Below are positions 54,125-63,644 of a stretch of DNA of 64,000 bases, one piece after another (the stretch's first letter is position 1; every line of letters starts with the position of its first letter). This DNA is from Candidatus Binatus sp. (lineage in GTDB: Bacteria; Desulfobacterota; Binatia; Binatales; Binataceae), in assembly GCF_030646925.1 (NCBI RefSeq), contig NZ_JAUSKL010000042.1, positions 1 through 64,000 of the forward strand. The letters run 5' to 3'. The position numbers and the translations under genes are program-made. The notes below the pieces were generated by a model that was given only the letters and a program-made list of their open reading frames with translations, searched no databases and was not told where the DNA came from.

Positions 54125-54470
54125 CGTGCACCTCCCGCGGATGAGTGAGCGAGACTAGCCTTAGCGGGTTTAATTTGACAAACCGGCGGCGATGATCGAG
54201 CGTCATCGCTGAAGACGAGAAATGAAGAGGGTCAGGCGGAAGATTTGGAACCGCAGATTGCAGGCAGATTACACAGATTGAGGAGAAGAGATCCGGGATT
54301 CTTCGGCTGCGCAGCCTTCGGCTCAGAATGACAAAGTTGTGAGGTTCGCTTAGTACCGAAATGTTCAGACTTTCAGGATGACGGAGGGCGCGCTAGGCCG
54401 GCGGGGTGCAGTAGGCGATCGCCTAAGTGAGTAAGCAGTAACAAATCGAAAGGAAGAGAAGGCATCGAGC
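54125..54470. other. Intergenic region with dispersed repeats
   Basis: No gene is seen. Contains GAACCGCAGATTGCAGG ... AGATTACACAGATT, a motif also seen in decayed form at 20988-21015, and a 45-bp palindromic unit (54288-54332). Divergent promoters for the esterase and the serine hydrolase must lie here. Confidence 0.65.
54288..54332 (-). repeat. 45-bp palindromic dispersed repeat, copy 2
   Basis: Reverse complement of the unit at 33634-33678 with one mismatch; central palindrome GGCTGCGCAGCC. Confidence 0.85.
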
Positions 54471-55709
54471 ATGAGCAATCGGAGTATTTCACTGAAGAGC
54501 GGCGCAGGCGTGATCGAAGGCGAGTGCGATCCGAAGTTCGAGGACGTGCTGGCGGCGTTCGTCGAGAATTTCGAGCGGCGCGACGAAGTGGGCGCCAGCG
54601 TGTGTATCAACCTGGAGGGCCGCAAGGTGCTCGACTTGTGGGGCGGACGCGTCGCGGCGGGCGGAGGCGCGTGGACGCGCGATACGATCTCGATCGTGTT
54701 TTCGGCGACCAAGGGAGCGTCGGCGATCTGCGCGCACATGGTTGCCGATCGGGGGCAACTCGATCTCGACGCGCCGGTGACGCGCTACTGGCCGAACTTT
54801 GGCAAGGCCGGCAAGGAAGGTGCGCTGGTGTCGATGATGCTCGATCACTCGGTTGGGCTGCCGCATCTGCGCACGAAGATCAAGGATGGCGGCTGCTATG
54901 ACTACGACTACATGGTCGCGATGCTCGAGAATGAGGAGCCCTTCTGGAAGCCGGGCACGCGCAACGGCTATCACGGCATCACGTCGGCATGGACGGTCGG
55001 CGAGATGGTGCATCGCGCATCGGGCAAACGGCTAGGCAGGTTTTTCCAGGATGAGGTAGCGCGACCGCTCGGAATCGATTTCTGGATCGGCTTGCCGGCG
55101 GAGCAGGAGGCGAGAGTCGCGCCGATGATCCCCGCACCGATCACCGACGAAGTGCGCAACAGCCGGATATCGCAGGCCGCGGTCAACGAAAAAGATTCGC
55201 CGACGCATTACTTCATGTTCAACATGGGACGGTTCGACCCTAACAGTCGCGAAGCGCATGCGGCGGAGATCGGATCGGCGACGGGGATTTCGAATGCGCG
55301 CGGACTCGCGGGACTGTACGCACCGCTGGCGAATGGCGGCACGCTGGCGGGCGTCAAGCTGGTAGGTCCGGATACGCTGGCGCGGATGGCGCTGACGTCG
55401 GTTGCGACACATGAAGACGCCACGCTTAGGATTCCGACGCGGTTTTCGCTGGGATTTATGAAGGCGATGGACAATCGCCGGCTCGATAACGCAGCGCATT
55501 GCTCGCTACTGATTTCGGCGCCCGCGTTTGGACACGTAGGGGCGGGGGGCTCGATCGGCTTTGCTGATCCGGGATGCAATATGAGCTTCGGCTATACGAT
55601 GAACCGGATGGGCTTCGGCATCCTGATGAACGATCGCGGGCAATCGCTGATCGACGCGGCTTATAAGTGCCTGGGGTATCGCAGTAATGCGGGCGGCGTG
55701 TGGGCCTAG
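54471..55709 (+). CDS. Serine hydrolase of the beta-lactamase/EstB family
   Basis: A 412-residue class C beta-lactamase-like esterase. Ser78 and Lys81 (FSATKG) form the SxxK motif, Tyr167 in NGYHGIT is the second base, and FGHVGAGGSIGF occupies the KTG-box position. No signal peptide is present, so it is cytoplasmic, as in EstB-type carboxylesterases. Substrate unknown. The last 10 bp overlap the start of the following secreted-protein gene. It ends in TAG. Confidence 0.9.
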   Translation: MSNRSISLKSGAGVIEGECDPKFEDVLAAFVENFERRDEVGASVCINLEGRKVLDLWGGRVAAGGGAWTRDTISIVFSATKGASAICAHMVADRGQLDLDAPVTRYWPNFGKAGKEGALVSMMLDHSVGLPHLRTKIKDGGCYDYDYMVAMLENEEPFWKPGTRNGYHGITSAWTVGEMVHRASGKRLGRFFQDEVARPLGIDFWIGLPAEQEARVAPMIPAPITDEVRNSRISQAAVNEKDSPTHYFMFNMGRFDPNSREAHAAEIGSATGISNARGLAGLYAPLANGGTLAGVKLVGPDTLARMALTSVATHEDATLRIPTRFSLGFMKAMDNRRLDNAAHCSLLISAPAFGHVGAGGSIGFADPGCNMSFGYTMNRMGFGILMNDRGQSLIDAAYKCLGYRSNAGGVWA

Positions 55710-56635
55710 GCGCAAAGGTCGGTCTATCAGTCGCGACTGGTGCGTTGTTAGCGATACTAGCCACACGCGCTATAGCACAAAGCGGTGATAGCTCGGGCAT
55801 CTTTGGCAAGGCGCCCAACTATGCGAAGGAGTCGAAGCGGCTCGAGAGCCAGATCGCGCTGACACAGCGACAGCTTGACGATGCTTCAAGGCCTCATCCG
55901 CGCGGGATGGCGGAATCGTTGAAGAGAAACGAGGAACTGCTCGACCGCATGAAGAATCGATGTGCGGAAGCGTTCGATCCTGCTAGCAGGCTGCCGCTGA
56001 TATACGTCGCCGCTTCGAGCGACAGTAGCAGGTCGGCTAACCGCGGTCATTGCGTCGATCGCGAACGCTTTCCGAGTGGCTTTATGGAGAAGGTCGCGAC
56101 CGCAGCCTGCGAATCGGATGGTAGCTATCGGATGGCGCTGCAACCGGGCAGCTATGCGGTCGTGATTGCTGAAGCTGGCGACAGTCATTTGAGCAACCCA
56201 CGATCGAAGCTGGTAACTGTTAAATCGCAGCAGTGGCTGCAAATCATGCGTGGTGATGAAGATTCCGCGTGCTGCGAAGAATCGATCAGTGGGAAGAAAC
56301 CCCCGTACAATTCGGGCGTCAAGGGACGCGGGCCGTCGCCACAGGTGGGGTGCTATGGCGTGCCAGGTCCCAGACCTAATGGGGAGGTGGTGCAGTGCGT
56401 CGAAGCTTACTCACCCGGCGGTGACCGGATGGTCGCATGCGCCGCGTGCGATTCCTCCAATCAAAGCTTTACGATGCCGCTGGCTCCCGGCGAATACCTG
56501 ATCGCATTCGACGCCGAAAAGGAACCTGGTTCAAACGCCGCACCGCGTCTGGTGACCATAGCGCCGCAACAATGGCTGCGCGTTGACGCAAAGAGGGCGG
56601 GAATCAGGGCCGCGCCCTGCCCGCGGTTGCCATAG
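55700..56635 (+). CDS. Secreted hypothetical protein with two related beta domains
   Basis: A 311-residue protein from GTG at 55700. A signal peptide (about 1-26, ending AIAQ) and a coiled-coil-like helix (about 40-85) are followed by two similar halves. The first (about 100-185) has GSYRMALQPGSYAVVIAEAGD and KLVTVKSQQWLQI; the second (about 210-300) has QSFTMPLAPGEYLIAFDAEKE and RLVTIAPQQWLRV. The pattern is that of carboxypeptidase-regulatory/prealbumin-like modules. Eight or more Cys residues suggest disulfides outside the cytoplasm. Function unknown. No clear ribosome site; start coupled to the upstream gene. Confidence 0.7.
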   Translation: MGLGAKVGLSVATGALLAILATRAIAQSGDSSGIFGKAPNYAKESKRLESQIALTQRQLDDASRPHPRGMAESLKRNEELLDRMKNRCAEAFDPASRLPLIYVAASSDSSRSANRGHCVDRERFPSGFMEKVATAACESDGSYRMALQPGSYAVVIAEAGDSHLSNPRSKLVTVKSQQWLQIMRGDEDSACCEESISGKKPPYNSGVKGRGPSPQVGCYGVPGPRPNGEVVQCVEAYSPGGDRMVACAACDSSNQSFTMPLAPGEYLIAFDAEKEPGSNAAPRLVTIAPQQWLRVDAKRAGIRAAPCPRLP

Positions 56636-56696
56636 ACGCCTATTAGTTGGACCAAGGCCGCAGAATCGATCCACCCAGGCGCGAGTTAGACCCGTT

Positions 56697-59600
56697 TTAA
56701 GGGATAGATATAGTACCTAAGGTGCCGGGCAGCGGACCTGCCGGCACTACGACGCCGCCGGAAGTCGTATCGACTTTGGTGAGCTTCTGCGTGGACGACT
56801 TGCTGGCGCCCGGGCTACTGGAAATAGTCGCCTTGAAATCGAAACTGCCTAACTTACCAGCCAGGATCGGCAGGGGTGGAGTCAAGGTGAAGGTTGCAGT
56901 GCCGGCTACGTTCGGCTGAATCGATATGCCTTGCGGCGCAAGCGTTATGTTCGATCGCGCTCCGGATGGACGAGCGGTTCCCGTGACACTCATGCCGCTG
57001 ATCAGGCCGATGTCGCTGACACCAACTACCAGCGTATTGACCTGAACGTCTTTTCCGCACTTGTTGTTGAGCGTAAAGCTGCCGGCAGGCACCGTGGCTC
57101 CGGGCGAGGCGACGACAGCGACCTGGCTGACCGTTATCACGCCGCAGGGGGTCGGTGTTGCCGTGGGCGTGCGGGTCGCAGTCCTGGTAGGAGTGCGGGT
57201 CGCGGTGCGCGATGCAGTGCGAGTAGGGGTACGCGTGGCCGTTCTGGTCGCTGTCCGAGTAGGCGTTCTGGTAGGAGTACGCGTAGGCGTCGCGGTGCGC
57301 GTCGCAGTCCTGGTCGCGGTCTTTGTAGGCGTCCGCGTCGCGGTTCTAGTAGGCGTCCGGCTCGCGGTGCGCGTCGCAGTCCTGGTCCTCGTGCGCGACG
57401 GAGTTGCAGTTGGCGTGCTGGACGGCGTCGCGTGCGGCAGCACTGCGAGACCCCACGGGTGGTTCAGTTGGGTGTTGAGGCCCTTGATGACTGCGCCGGG
57501 CGCGATGTTGCCAGTTTGGCCGGAAGTAAAGCGGTTTACGCTGTTCAGATTCTGATTCGCGATAAAGACCGGATTGGTCGGGGCAATCGCCACACCTAGC
57601 GGGAAAGAAAGAAGCGTATTGGCGCCTGCGATAGTGTTGATCGGCGCGACGTTGCCGGTTACGCTCGGGCCGTATTCGGTGACGCTGTTGTTAGCTCGAT
57701 TGGCGGTGAAGAGGTTGTCATTCGAATCGATAGCGAGGCCATAGGGTCCGTTGAGCGCAGTATTGGCGCCGGCGATAGTCACAACCGGCAGCGCGTTGCC
57801 GCTAGCGCCACTAGCGTACTCGGTGATGCTGGGCGTGTTGAGGTTGGCGGCGTAGATCCTGCCGAACTCATCGACCAGTATGCCTTGAGGACCGTTCAGT
57901 TGAGTGTTGGCGCCAGTGATGGTTGCGATCGGTGCTATATCACCTGTGGCGCCGGCTGCGTATTCGGTAATCGAATTATTATTGAAGTTAGCGACAAAAA
58001 TGTTTGCATTCTTGTCAACACTCACCCCTGACGGCGCGTCGAGTCCGGTGCTCTTGCCGGAGATGTTGGCGATTGGCGTTGCGTTGTTGAAAGCTCCCGC
58101 AGCATAGACGGTGATGGAGTTGGAGCTGCGGTTAGCAACGTAGATCTTGCCGGTCTTATCGACGGCGACGCCGGTCGAATCCACCAGGCCGGTGCTGACG
58201 CCGGAGATGACGACTCCGGGAATCACGTTGCCGCTAGCAGTCACCGGGAACTCGAGCACGGCAGACGCCGGCAAGTTATTCACGACGTACAAGGTGGCGA
58301 CGATAGGCGCCGGCGTCGGAGTTCGAGTCGGCGTGCGCGTCGAGGTTCGAGTCAAAGTCGCGGTGCGCGTCGCGGTCCTGGTCGTAGTATGCGTCGGGGT
58401 GTGAGTTGGCGACTTAGTAGGCGGTGGCGGAAACGGCGTCGGAGTTCGCGTCGGGGTCCGGGTTGGAGTCCGAGTCGGCGTAAAGGTGCGGGTCGCGGTT
58501 CTGGTCGCAGTGCGAGTACGTGTGAAAGTCGCGGTCGAAGTCCTGGTCGCCGTTCGAGTCGAAGTCCTGGTTGCTGTTCTGGTCGCGGTGCGGGTGGTCG
58601 TAAAGGTCGGGGTCCCAGCGCCGGTCGGAGTGCGAGTCGGGGTCTTGGTCGGGGTCCTGGTCTTAGTCGGGGTACGAGTCGGAGTTCGGGTTGGCGTATG
58701 GGTCGGTGTATGAGTTGGCGTGAAGGTCGGCGTCCTTGTTTTAGTACGAGTCGGCGTGAAAGTCGGCGTCCGGGTTTTGGTGCGAGTCGGAGTGAAGGTA
58801 GCCGTCGGCGTCCTTGTTTTGGTGCGTGTAGGTGTAAAGGTCGGCGTTCTGGTTGCGGATCTAGTCGGCGTAAAAGTGGTAGTCGCGGTTCTGGTTGCAG
58901 TCCTAGTCGATGTTTTGGTAGCGGTGCGAGTCGAAGTCCTGGTCGAGGTTCTGGTTGGGGTCCGGAAAGGAGTTACAGTGGGCGTCGGAGTCCTGACCAG
59001 GGTCTTGGTTGGCGTGGCGGTGTGAGTAGGCGTTTTGGTTGCTGTCGCAGTCGCAGTTTTCGTCGCAGTTTTGGTGTTGGTGGCGGTCCTGCTTGGAGTC
59101 GCCGACCTGGTAGCTGTCCGCGACGGGGTCGCCGTCTTGCTGGGGGTCGCGCTCCTGGTCGCAGTTCTGGAAGGTGTCGCCGTCTTAGTGGCGGTCTTGC
59201 TGGGCGTCGCGGTTGCAGTCGGCGTCGGCGTGGCAGTCGTCTGCAGCAGTCGATAGGCGCCGCTGCCATGAGTTCCGGCGAAGATCGCGCCGTTGTCGTT
59301 CTGCTGGAGATCGAAGACCGCGACGGTAGGTATCACCGCGGTATTGAAATCGGTCCAGGTGACGCCGCCGTTGGTGGTGCGGAAAATTCCGGCGTCGGTG
59401 CCGGCGAGGACGGTATTGCCGGTCGGATCGAGCCGATCGACCATTAACTTGTCGACTGGAATGTCGGGCAATCCGCCGTCGCGCTGAACCCAGGTAGTGC
59501 CGCCGTCGCCAGTCCTGAACACGTGCCCGATCGCGGTGATGGAAGTGAATCCCGACAAGCCCAGGTAAGCTACCTGGGTGTTGGACGGACTTGGCGCGAT

Positions 59601-61883
59601 GGTCGTTGCCTGGGTGTTGGCGGCGTTGAAAGGAAGGTTGCCGGTCAAGTCGGTGAAAGGGACGGCTGCATTCAGGTTCGCCTGATTCGTAGTCCACAGC
59701 TTAAATGGTAGCGCGCCATTTTGCCCGGCGAGCACCCATAGGAAGTTGTGATTCGCCGAATCGAACTCGATATCCGTGATCGAGCATCCCGTATTGCCGC
59801 ATCCGTTGGACAAATCCTGCGCGGACATCCGCGCCCAGTTGGTCATGCCGTCATTCGAAACGTACATGAAGTGGCCGCCGAGCAGCACGCGATGAGCAAC
59901 TGAAGGATCGACGGCTAGAACCGGGGTAAAAGACGCGCCTGGGTCGACGGGCGCCGCAGCCATCGCGGCTTGTATCGCAGTGGATTGGGTGATGAAGTTC
60001 CAGCTACCGTTAGTGCCGCCAGTCGTCGAAGTAGCTATGTTGAGGGTGTTACCGCCGCCGCCGTAGCTATGGTAGGCGAAAGTCGGATCGACGTGATCGA
60101 AGAGCGTGGCGCCGCCGTCGCCGGTATCGACGCTGTCCCATCCGAGCACACCGGTGTAGAGCGCGACACCGTTGTCCTGGGTGCCGGCGAGAACGCTGTT
60201 GTTGTTAGTAGGATGCGGTCCGATAGCCCAGATCTGGACTGCTGAGATGGTGTGATTGAGCGAGGCCCACGCGCCGCTCGAGGTGTTGTAAAGAAAGATA
60301 CCGCCGTCGTTGCCCCAGTAAAGCTTGGTCGCGTCGGTGGTGTCGAAGGCCAGCGCGTGGACGTCGCTATGGGTTTTGCCGAGGCCGTTCAGGAACTGCC
60401 AGGTGGCGCCGTCGTCGGCAGAGCTGTACTCGCCAATTCCGCCAAAGTACACGGTTCGGTTATCGGCCGGCGAGATAATGAGTGATTGATCGTAAAACGA
60501 CTGCGAAAAGACATTCGGGTTGCCGGTCGGCCCGGCTGGAACGTCGCCATCGATCGTGGTGAAGGCGCCGAGATCGCCGCATGACGCGGTGCTCCAGGTC
60601 GCGCCGTTGTCACCCGTTTCGGCGCATGGCGTGGTCATCTGGACCCAACTCGCGCCGCCATCGGTCGAGGTGAAGAATCCAGCGTACTCGCCGGAGTAGG
60701 TTTTGCCGCCGCCTGCTAAGGCAACGCTGGCGCCAACGATCGCCTCGATGTTCTCGCGATTGACGCTAGGGCCCCGGACGGCGAGGCTGGTGCGGCCGAA
60801 ACTGCTCGAGGGGATCGGCGCATTGGACCACGGCGACAGCGCTTGTCCTGGGCCGCAGGTGAAATTGGCGAAGTAGATGCCCTCGAGGTCGACTGCGGAG
60901 AACATCGCGGGATGCAGGATCGTCGGATCGAAATCATCGCGCGTGGCGCCGATGATGAATGAGCGGACGGGGCCGCCGGTGTTGCCGTTGTGAGTACCGC
61001 CGAAGGTGCGATGCCAGCTGCCGTCGGCGCCGGCATTGTCCGATTCATAGATGCTGCCGACGGTCATCAAGCCTTCGAGCCAGTCGGCGCTGCCGCGCGA
61101 CGAGCTGAAACCGAAGCCGGTGCCTGCCCACATGTAGAGGCACGGAATCGACATCGAGGTGAACGACTGGAAGGGGCCGTTGGCGAAGAATTTGCCCCCC
61201 GGATCGACCTGCGTCCAATTGACGCCCATATCGGCAGTCTTGAACATCCCGGCGCCGTAAAAACTGTCGCCGCCGAATGGATTGTTGCCTTCGCCGGTGC
61301 CGACATAAACGATCGGAGTCGGACCGCTGCTGTTGTCGATCGCGATCGCGCCGATTGACTGAGTCGGGAGCGCGCGGCTGATGAAGCTGAAGGTGGCGCC
61401 GTGATCCTTGCTTAGCCACACGCCGCCGCTGGCGGTGCCGACATAGATATTTCCGCTGGGATCGACGGCTATCGCGGAAATGCGGCCGGTCGCGGCGAAC
61501 CCGGTACCGACCATCGGTCCGCCGAGGTTGGCGATTTCGTTCTTGATCGGCAATGGGCCGATGAATTCCCACGCCGGCGGAGCATACGGTGCGCCGGAGG
61601 CTTGGGCGCTCGCTTTGGCTGAGCGCTCCAGCCTCCGGCGCTGCTCGACTGCCTTCTGGTAGCCGTCTTTCGGCATGCCGAACTGCATCCCGGCACGGTT
61701 CTGGAAGAAGCGAGCGCGCTCGAGGCGGTCCTTGGCCGAGCCGAGCGTCGGATGCCTGATCACGGAGGACGCTGAGGTGACCGGCTGAGTCGAATATTGA
61801 GCGCCCGCTACGCTCGCGATTGCCAACGCGAGCATCAGGAGGATGACGTAGGCTTTCGCTAGAGAATTACCTTTAGGGCGCAC
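56697..61883 (-). CDS. Giant secreted beta-propeller protein with Thr-rich linkers
   Basis: A 1728-residue protein from GTG at 61883. Signal peptide (about 1-28). Residues about 105-875 hold repeated [20 protein letters not shown]- and [16 protein letters not shown]-type units of BNR/sortilin-like propellers. A first linker (about 878-1193) is almost only Thr, Pro, Arg, Ala and Lys in TxT steps. Residues about 1195-1484 hold NHL-like repeats ([20 protein letters not shown], about 47 residues each). A second Thr-rich linker spans about 1485-1578, and a C-terminal beta domain of about 150 residues follows. It probably is surface-exposed and glycosylated at the linkers. Function unknown; adhesion or polymer binding is a guess. 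Confidence 0.88.
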   Translation of the reverse strand: MRPKGNSLAKAYVILLMLALAIASVAGAQYSTQPVTSASSVIRHPTLGSAKDRLERARFFQNRAGMQFGMPKDGYQKAVEQRRRLERSAKASAQASGAPYAPPAWEFIGPLPIKNEIANLGGPMVGTGFAATGRISAIAVDPSGNIYVGTASGGVWLSKDHGATFSFISRALPTQSIGAIAIDNSSGPTPIVYVGTGEGNNPFGGDSFYGAGMFKTADMGVNWTQVDPGGKFFANGPFQSFTSMSIPCLYMWAGTGFGFSSSRGSADWLEGLMTVGSIYESDNAGADGSWHRTFGGTHNGNTGGPVRSFIIGATRDDFDPTILHPAMFSAVDLEGIYFANFTCGPGQALSPWSNAPIPSSSFGRTSLAVRGPSVNRENIEAIVGASVALAGGGKTYSGEYAGFFTSTDGGASWVQMTTPCAETGDNGATWSTASCGDLGAFTTIDGDVPAGPTGNPNVFSQSFYDQSLIISPADNRTVYFGGIGEYSSADDGATWQFLNGLGKTHSDVHALAFDTTDATKLYWGNDGGIFLYNTSSGAWASLNHTISAVQIWAIGPHPTNNNSVLAGTQDNGVALYTGVLGWDSVDTGDGGATLFDHVDPTFAYHSYGGGGNTLNIATSTTGGTNGSWNFITQSTAIQAAMAAAPVDPGASFTPVLAVDPSVAHRVLLGGHFMYVSNDGMTNWARMSAQDLSNGCGNTGCSITDIEFDSANHNFLWVLAGQNGALPFKLWTTNQANLNAAVPFTDLTGNLPFNAANTQATTIAPSPSNTQVAYLGLSGFTSITAIGHVFRTGDGGTTWVQRDGGLPDIPVDKLMVDRLDPTGNTVLAGTDAGIFRTTNGGVTWTDFNTAVIPTVAVFDLQQNDNGAIFAGTHGSGAYRLLQTTATPTPTATATPSKTATKTATPSRTATRSATPSKTATPSRTATRSATPSRTATNTKTATKTATATATKTPTHTATPTKTLVRTPTPTVTPFRTPTRTSTRTSTRTATKTSTRTATRTATTTFTPTRSATRTPTFTPTRTKTRTPTATFTPTRTKTRTPTFTPTRTKTRTPTFTPTHTPTHTPTRTPTRTPTKTRTPTKTPTRTPTGAGTPTFTTTRTATRTATRTSTRTATRTSTATFTRTRTATRTATRTFTPTRTPTRTPTRTPTPFPPPPTKSPTHTPTHTTTRTATRTATLTRTSTRTPTRTPTPAPIVATLYVVNNLPASAVLEFPVTASGNVIPGVVISGVSTGLVDSTGVAVDKTGKIYVANRSSNSITVYAAGAFNNATPIANISGKSTGLDAPSGVSVDKNANIFVANFNNNSITEYAAGATGDIAPIATITGANTQLNGPQGILVDEFGRIYAANLNTPSITEYASGASGNALPVVTIAGANTALNGPYGLAIDSNDNLFTANRANNSVTEYGPSVTGNVAPINTIAGANTLLSFPLGVAIAPTNPVFIANQNLNSVNRFTSGQTGNIAPGAVIKGLNTQLNHPWGLAVLPHATPSSTPTATPSRTRTRTATRTASRTPTRTATRTPTKTATRTATRTATPTRTPTRTPTRTATRTATRTPTRTASRTATRTPTRTATRTPTATPTPCGVITVSQVAVVASPGATVPAGSFTLNNKCGKDVQVNTLVVGVSDIGLISGMSVTGTARPSGARSNITLAPQGISIQPNVAGTATFTLTPPLPILAGKLGSFDFKATISSSPGASKSSTQKLTKVDTTSGGVVVPAGPLPGTLGTISIP
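57150..57432. repeat. Short-period DNA repeat coding Thr-rich linker 2
   Basis: Degenerate six-base units of the type GTCGCG/GTAGGC (plus strand) repeat throughout, coding [10 protein letters not shown] steps on the minus strand. Such tracts change length easily. Confidence 0.8.
58305..59250. repeat. Short-period DNA repeat coding Thr-rich linker 1
   Basis: About 945 bp of degenerate six-base units (GTCGGN/GTTCTG and variants) coding alternating Thr with Pro, Arg, Lys, Ala, Phe or Ser on the minus strand. Several blocks of 24-36 bp are repeated nearly exactly (for example those coding [12 protein letters not shown]), showing recent duplication. Confidence 0.85.
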
Positions 61884-62250
61884 GATTCGCTGTTATCGCG
61901 GGCTACCGCCGGCTCAGACGGCATTCCGCGATTGGGCTCCCTTAAGCGCCGGGTGCATCACCCGCGTCTATTCAGCCGCATGACGACTGGTTGGCATTAG
62001 GAGACGGCTGAAAACACCTTTTAGCACAAACTACTCTTAGGTCAAGCAAATTAAATCATAAATTATCATTGGAATGGCTTACGCTTTCAAAACCGCAATT
62101 CGTCGTTATGCGGGCTAAAGTGACGAAAGTACGGGCAGGATTCGGGGATCCAATCCGGTCGACGATGCGATTCTCTAAATCGGCATGGCAGCATTCGAGA
62201 CGGCCAAACCGTTCGAAGTAACTGATCCTTGAAGCGCGGCCCGCTGGACC
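61884..62250 (-). other. Leader and promoter region of the giant protein gene
   Basis: No gene is seen. Read on the minus strand, an AT-rich upstream part (62030-62090) contains a TTGACC -35-like box (62045-62040). The 150 bp before the start codon then can fold into consecutive hairpins: TTCAGCCG/CGGCTGAA, GGGTG-ATG-CACCC, and CGCGG...CCGCG enclosing GCCG/CGGC. It does not match a riboswitch class I know. Confidence 0.5.
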
Positions 62251-63420
62251 TTACAGCATCGGGTTCAGGACGGGCTGGCCGAAGGAGAGTGCGCCGTACA
62301 TCCGGGCCGGCGCATCCACGTTCAGATAGGCGTGTCCGAGCATCGCCTTGATATCCTGGTAGCGGCGCTGCTGCGGATGATCGAGGAAGATAGCCTTGCC
62401 GCTGCTCGCCTCGAACAACTGGTCTGCGGCGCGCGCGGCCAACTGCGCCGAGCGACAGGCGTGAACACGCATCGCGGCGCGCTGCTGAAAGGAGAGGATG
62501 CGGCCGCTGCGGGCCGCGTCCATCAACTGTTCGAGATCGCGGCGCATCAGGAGGAATCCCGCGTCGATCGCATAGTCAGCTTCTGCGAGCAGTTTTTGGA
62601 CATAGGGATCGTCGCTGACGACGCCGCCAAGGCCGCCCTTGCGGTTGCGGTTGATATCGATCCACAGCTCCAGAAAGCCGCGCGCGGCGCCTAACACCGA
62701 TGCGGTCAGGGCGTAGTTGAAGATCAGCGCGAACGGCAGGCGATATAGAGGTGCGGGATTGAGTTCCCAGCCGGGCAAATCGCGGCCCAGGGTGTAATCC
62801 CAGTGCGACTGGCTCCGGTAGTCGGGCACGAAGGCGTTGTCGACGACGATGTCCTTGCTGCCGGTGCCGCGCAGGCCCGCGACGTGCCAGTTATCGTCGA
62901 TGATGTAGTCGCGGCGCGGGAGCATAAACGATCGCGAATCGGGCACTTGTGCGCCGCGGACCTCGACGCCGCCGGCGATCGCGCCGAGGATCACCCATTG
63001 GCAATGGTCGCATCCGGTCGAAAACGACCAGCGGCCATTCAGGCGGAAGCCGCCTTTGACTTTTTCAGCCTTGCCGGTTGGAGCGTACGACGAGGAATGC
63101 ATCGTGGCGGGATCTTCGCCCCAGACTTCCTGCTGCACCTCTTTGGGGAAGAGCGCCAATTGCCAGGGATGGACGCCGATGATGCCGGAGACCCAACCTG
63201 CGGAACCGTCGGCGCGCGCGATTTCGGCAATCGCCTCGAAATAGCCGGCGGGATCCGCCTCGCCGCCGCCCCAGCGGGCAGGCTGGAGGCCGCGCAGCAG
63301 GCCCGAATCGAGCAGCGCGTTCCAGGTGGAATCGGGCAACCGGCGGAGCCGAGTAGCTTCGTCGGAGGCCTCGCGGAGTTGCGGCGCGAGAGCGATGGCG
63401 CGATCGATTAGCTGATTCAT
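62251..63420 (-). CDS. HsaA-like flavin-dependent monooxygenase / acyl-CoA-dehydrogenase-fold protein
   Basis: A 389-residue acyl-CoA-dehydrogenase-fold protein. LRGLQPARWGGGEADPAGYFEAIAEIARADGSAGWV opens the N-terminal helical domain, GGFRLNGRWSFSTGCDHCQWVILGA is the central beta domain, and a C-terminal four-helix domain follows (residues about 230-389). The sequence resembles two-component oxygenases such as HsaA (3-HSA hydroxylase) more than true acyl-CoA dehydrogenases, since no catalytic Glu block is evident. It would use reduced flavin from a separate reductase. Start ATG 63420; GTG 63435 would add five residues; neither has a good ribosome site. Confidence 0.85.
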   Translation of the reverse strand: MNQLIDRAIALAPQLREASDEATRLRRLPDSTWNALLDSGLLRGLQPARWGGGEADPAGYFEAIAEIARADGSAGWVSGIIGVHPWQLALFPKEVQQEVWGEDPATMHSSSYAPTGKAEKVKGGFRLNGRWSFSTGCDHCQWVILGAIAGGVEVRGAQVPDSRSFMLPRRDYIIDDNWHVAGLRGTGSKDIVVDNAFVPDYRSQSHWDYTLGRDLPGWELNPAPLYRLPFALIFNYALTASVLGAARGFLELWIDINRNRKGGLGGVVSDDPYVQKLLAEADYAIDAGFLLMRRDLEQLMDAARSGRILSFQQRAAMRVHACRSAQLAARAADQLFEASSGKAIFLDHPQQRRYQDIKAMLGHAYLNVDAPARMYGALSFGQPVLNPML

Positions 63421-63644
63421 GCGTGCGACATCCACGAAGTTTGCGTCAACGCCACGGTATCGCGAATCTTCGCGAGAAACGCAAGCCGGGCGATCACGGC
63501 GAACGCGCGGCGAGACGGGCCGGCAGCCCGCTGGCGATCGTGCGCGACAGCCGGCTGGCCGCCATGCTCGACGACGTCAACCTTTGCGGGACTTGCTCCC
63601 GATGAGATTGTGTTTCAGGATTCCATGGGCAGGTGGGACATCCG

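Noticed and set aside
57150-59250. Possible CRISPR array or satellite because of regular short repeats
   Set aside because: The period is about six bases with no unique spacers, and the whole tract is in frame inside one protein gene.
58389-59447. Plus-strand open frame of Ser/Arg/Gly repeats
   Set aside because: It is the opposite strand of the Thr-rich linker; the repeat DNA keeps several frames open. The minus-strand frame continues into folded domains on both sides.
61884-62035. Cyclic-di-GMP (GEMM) or cobalamin riboswitch
   Set aside because: The conserved GEMM tetraloop-receptor and ACGCAAAGCC-type blocks and the B12 box are not present.
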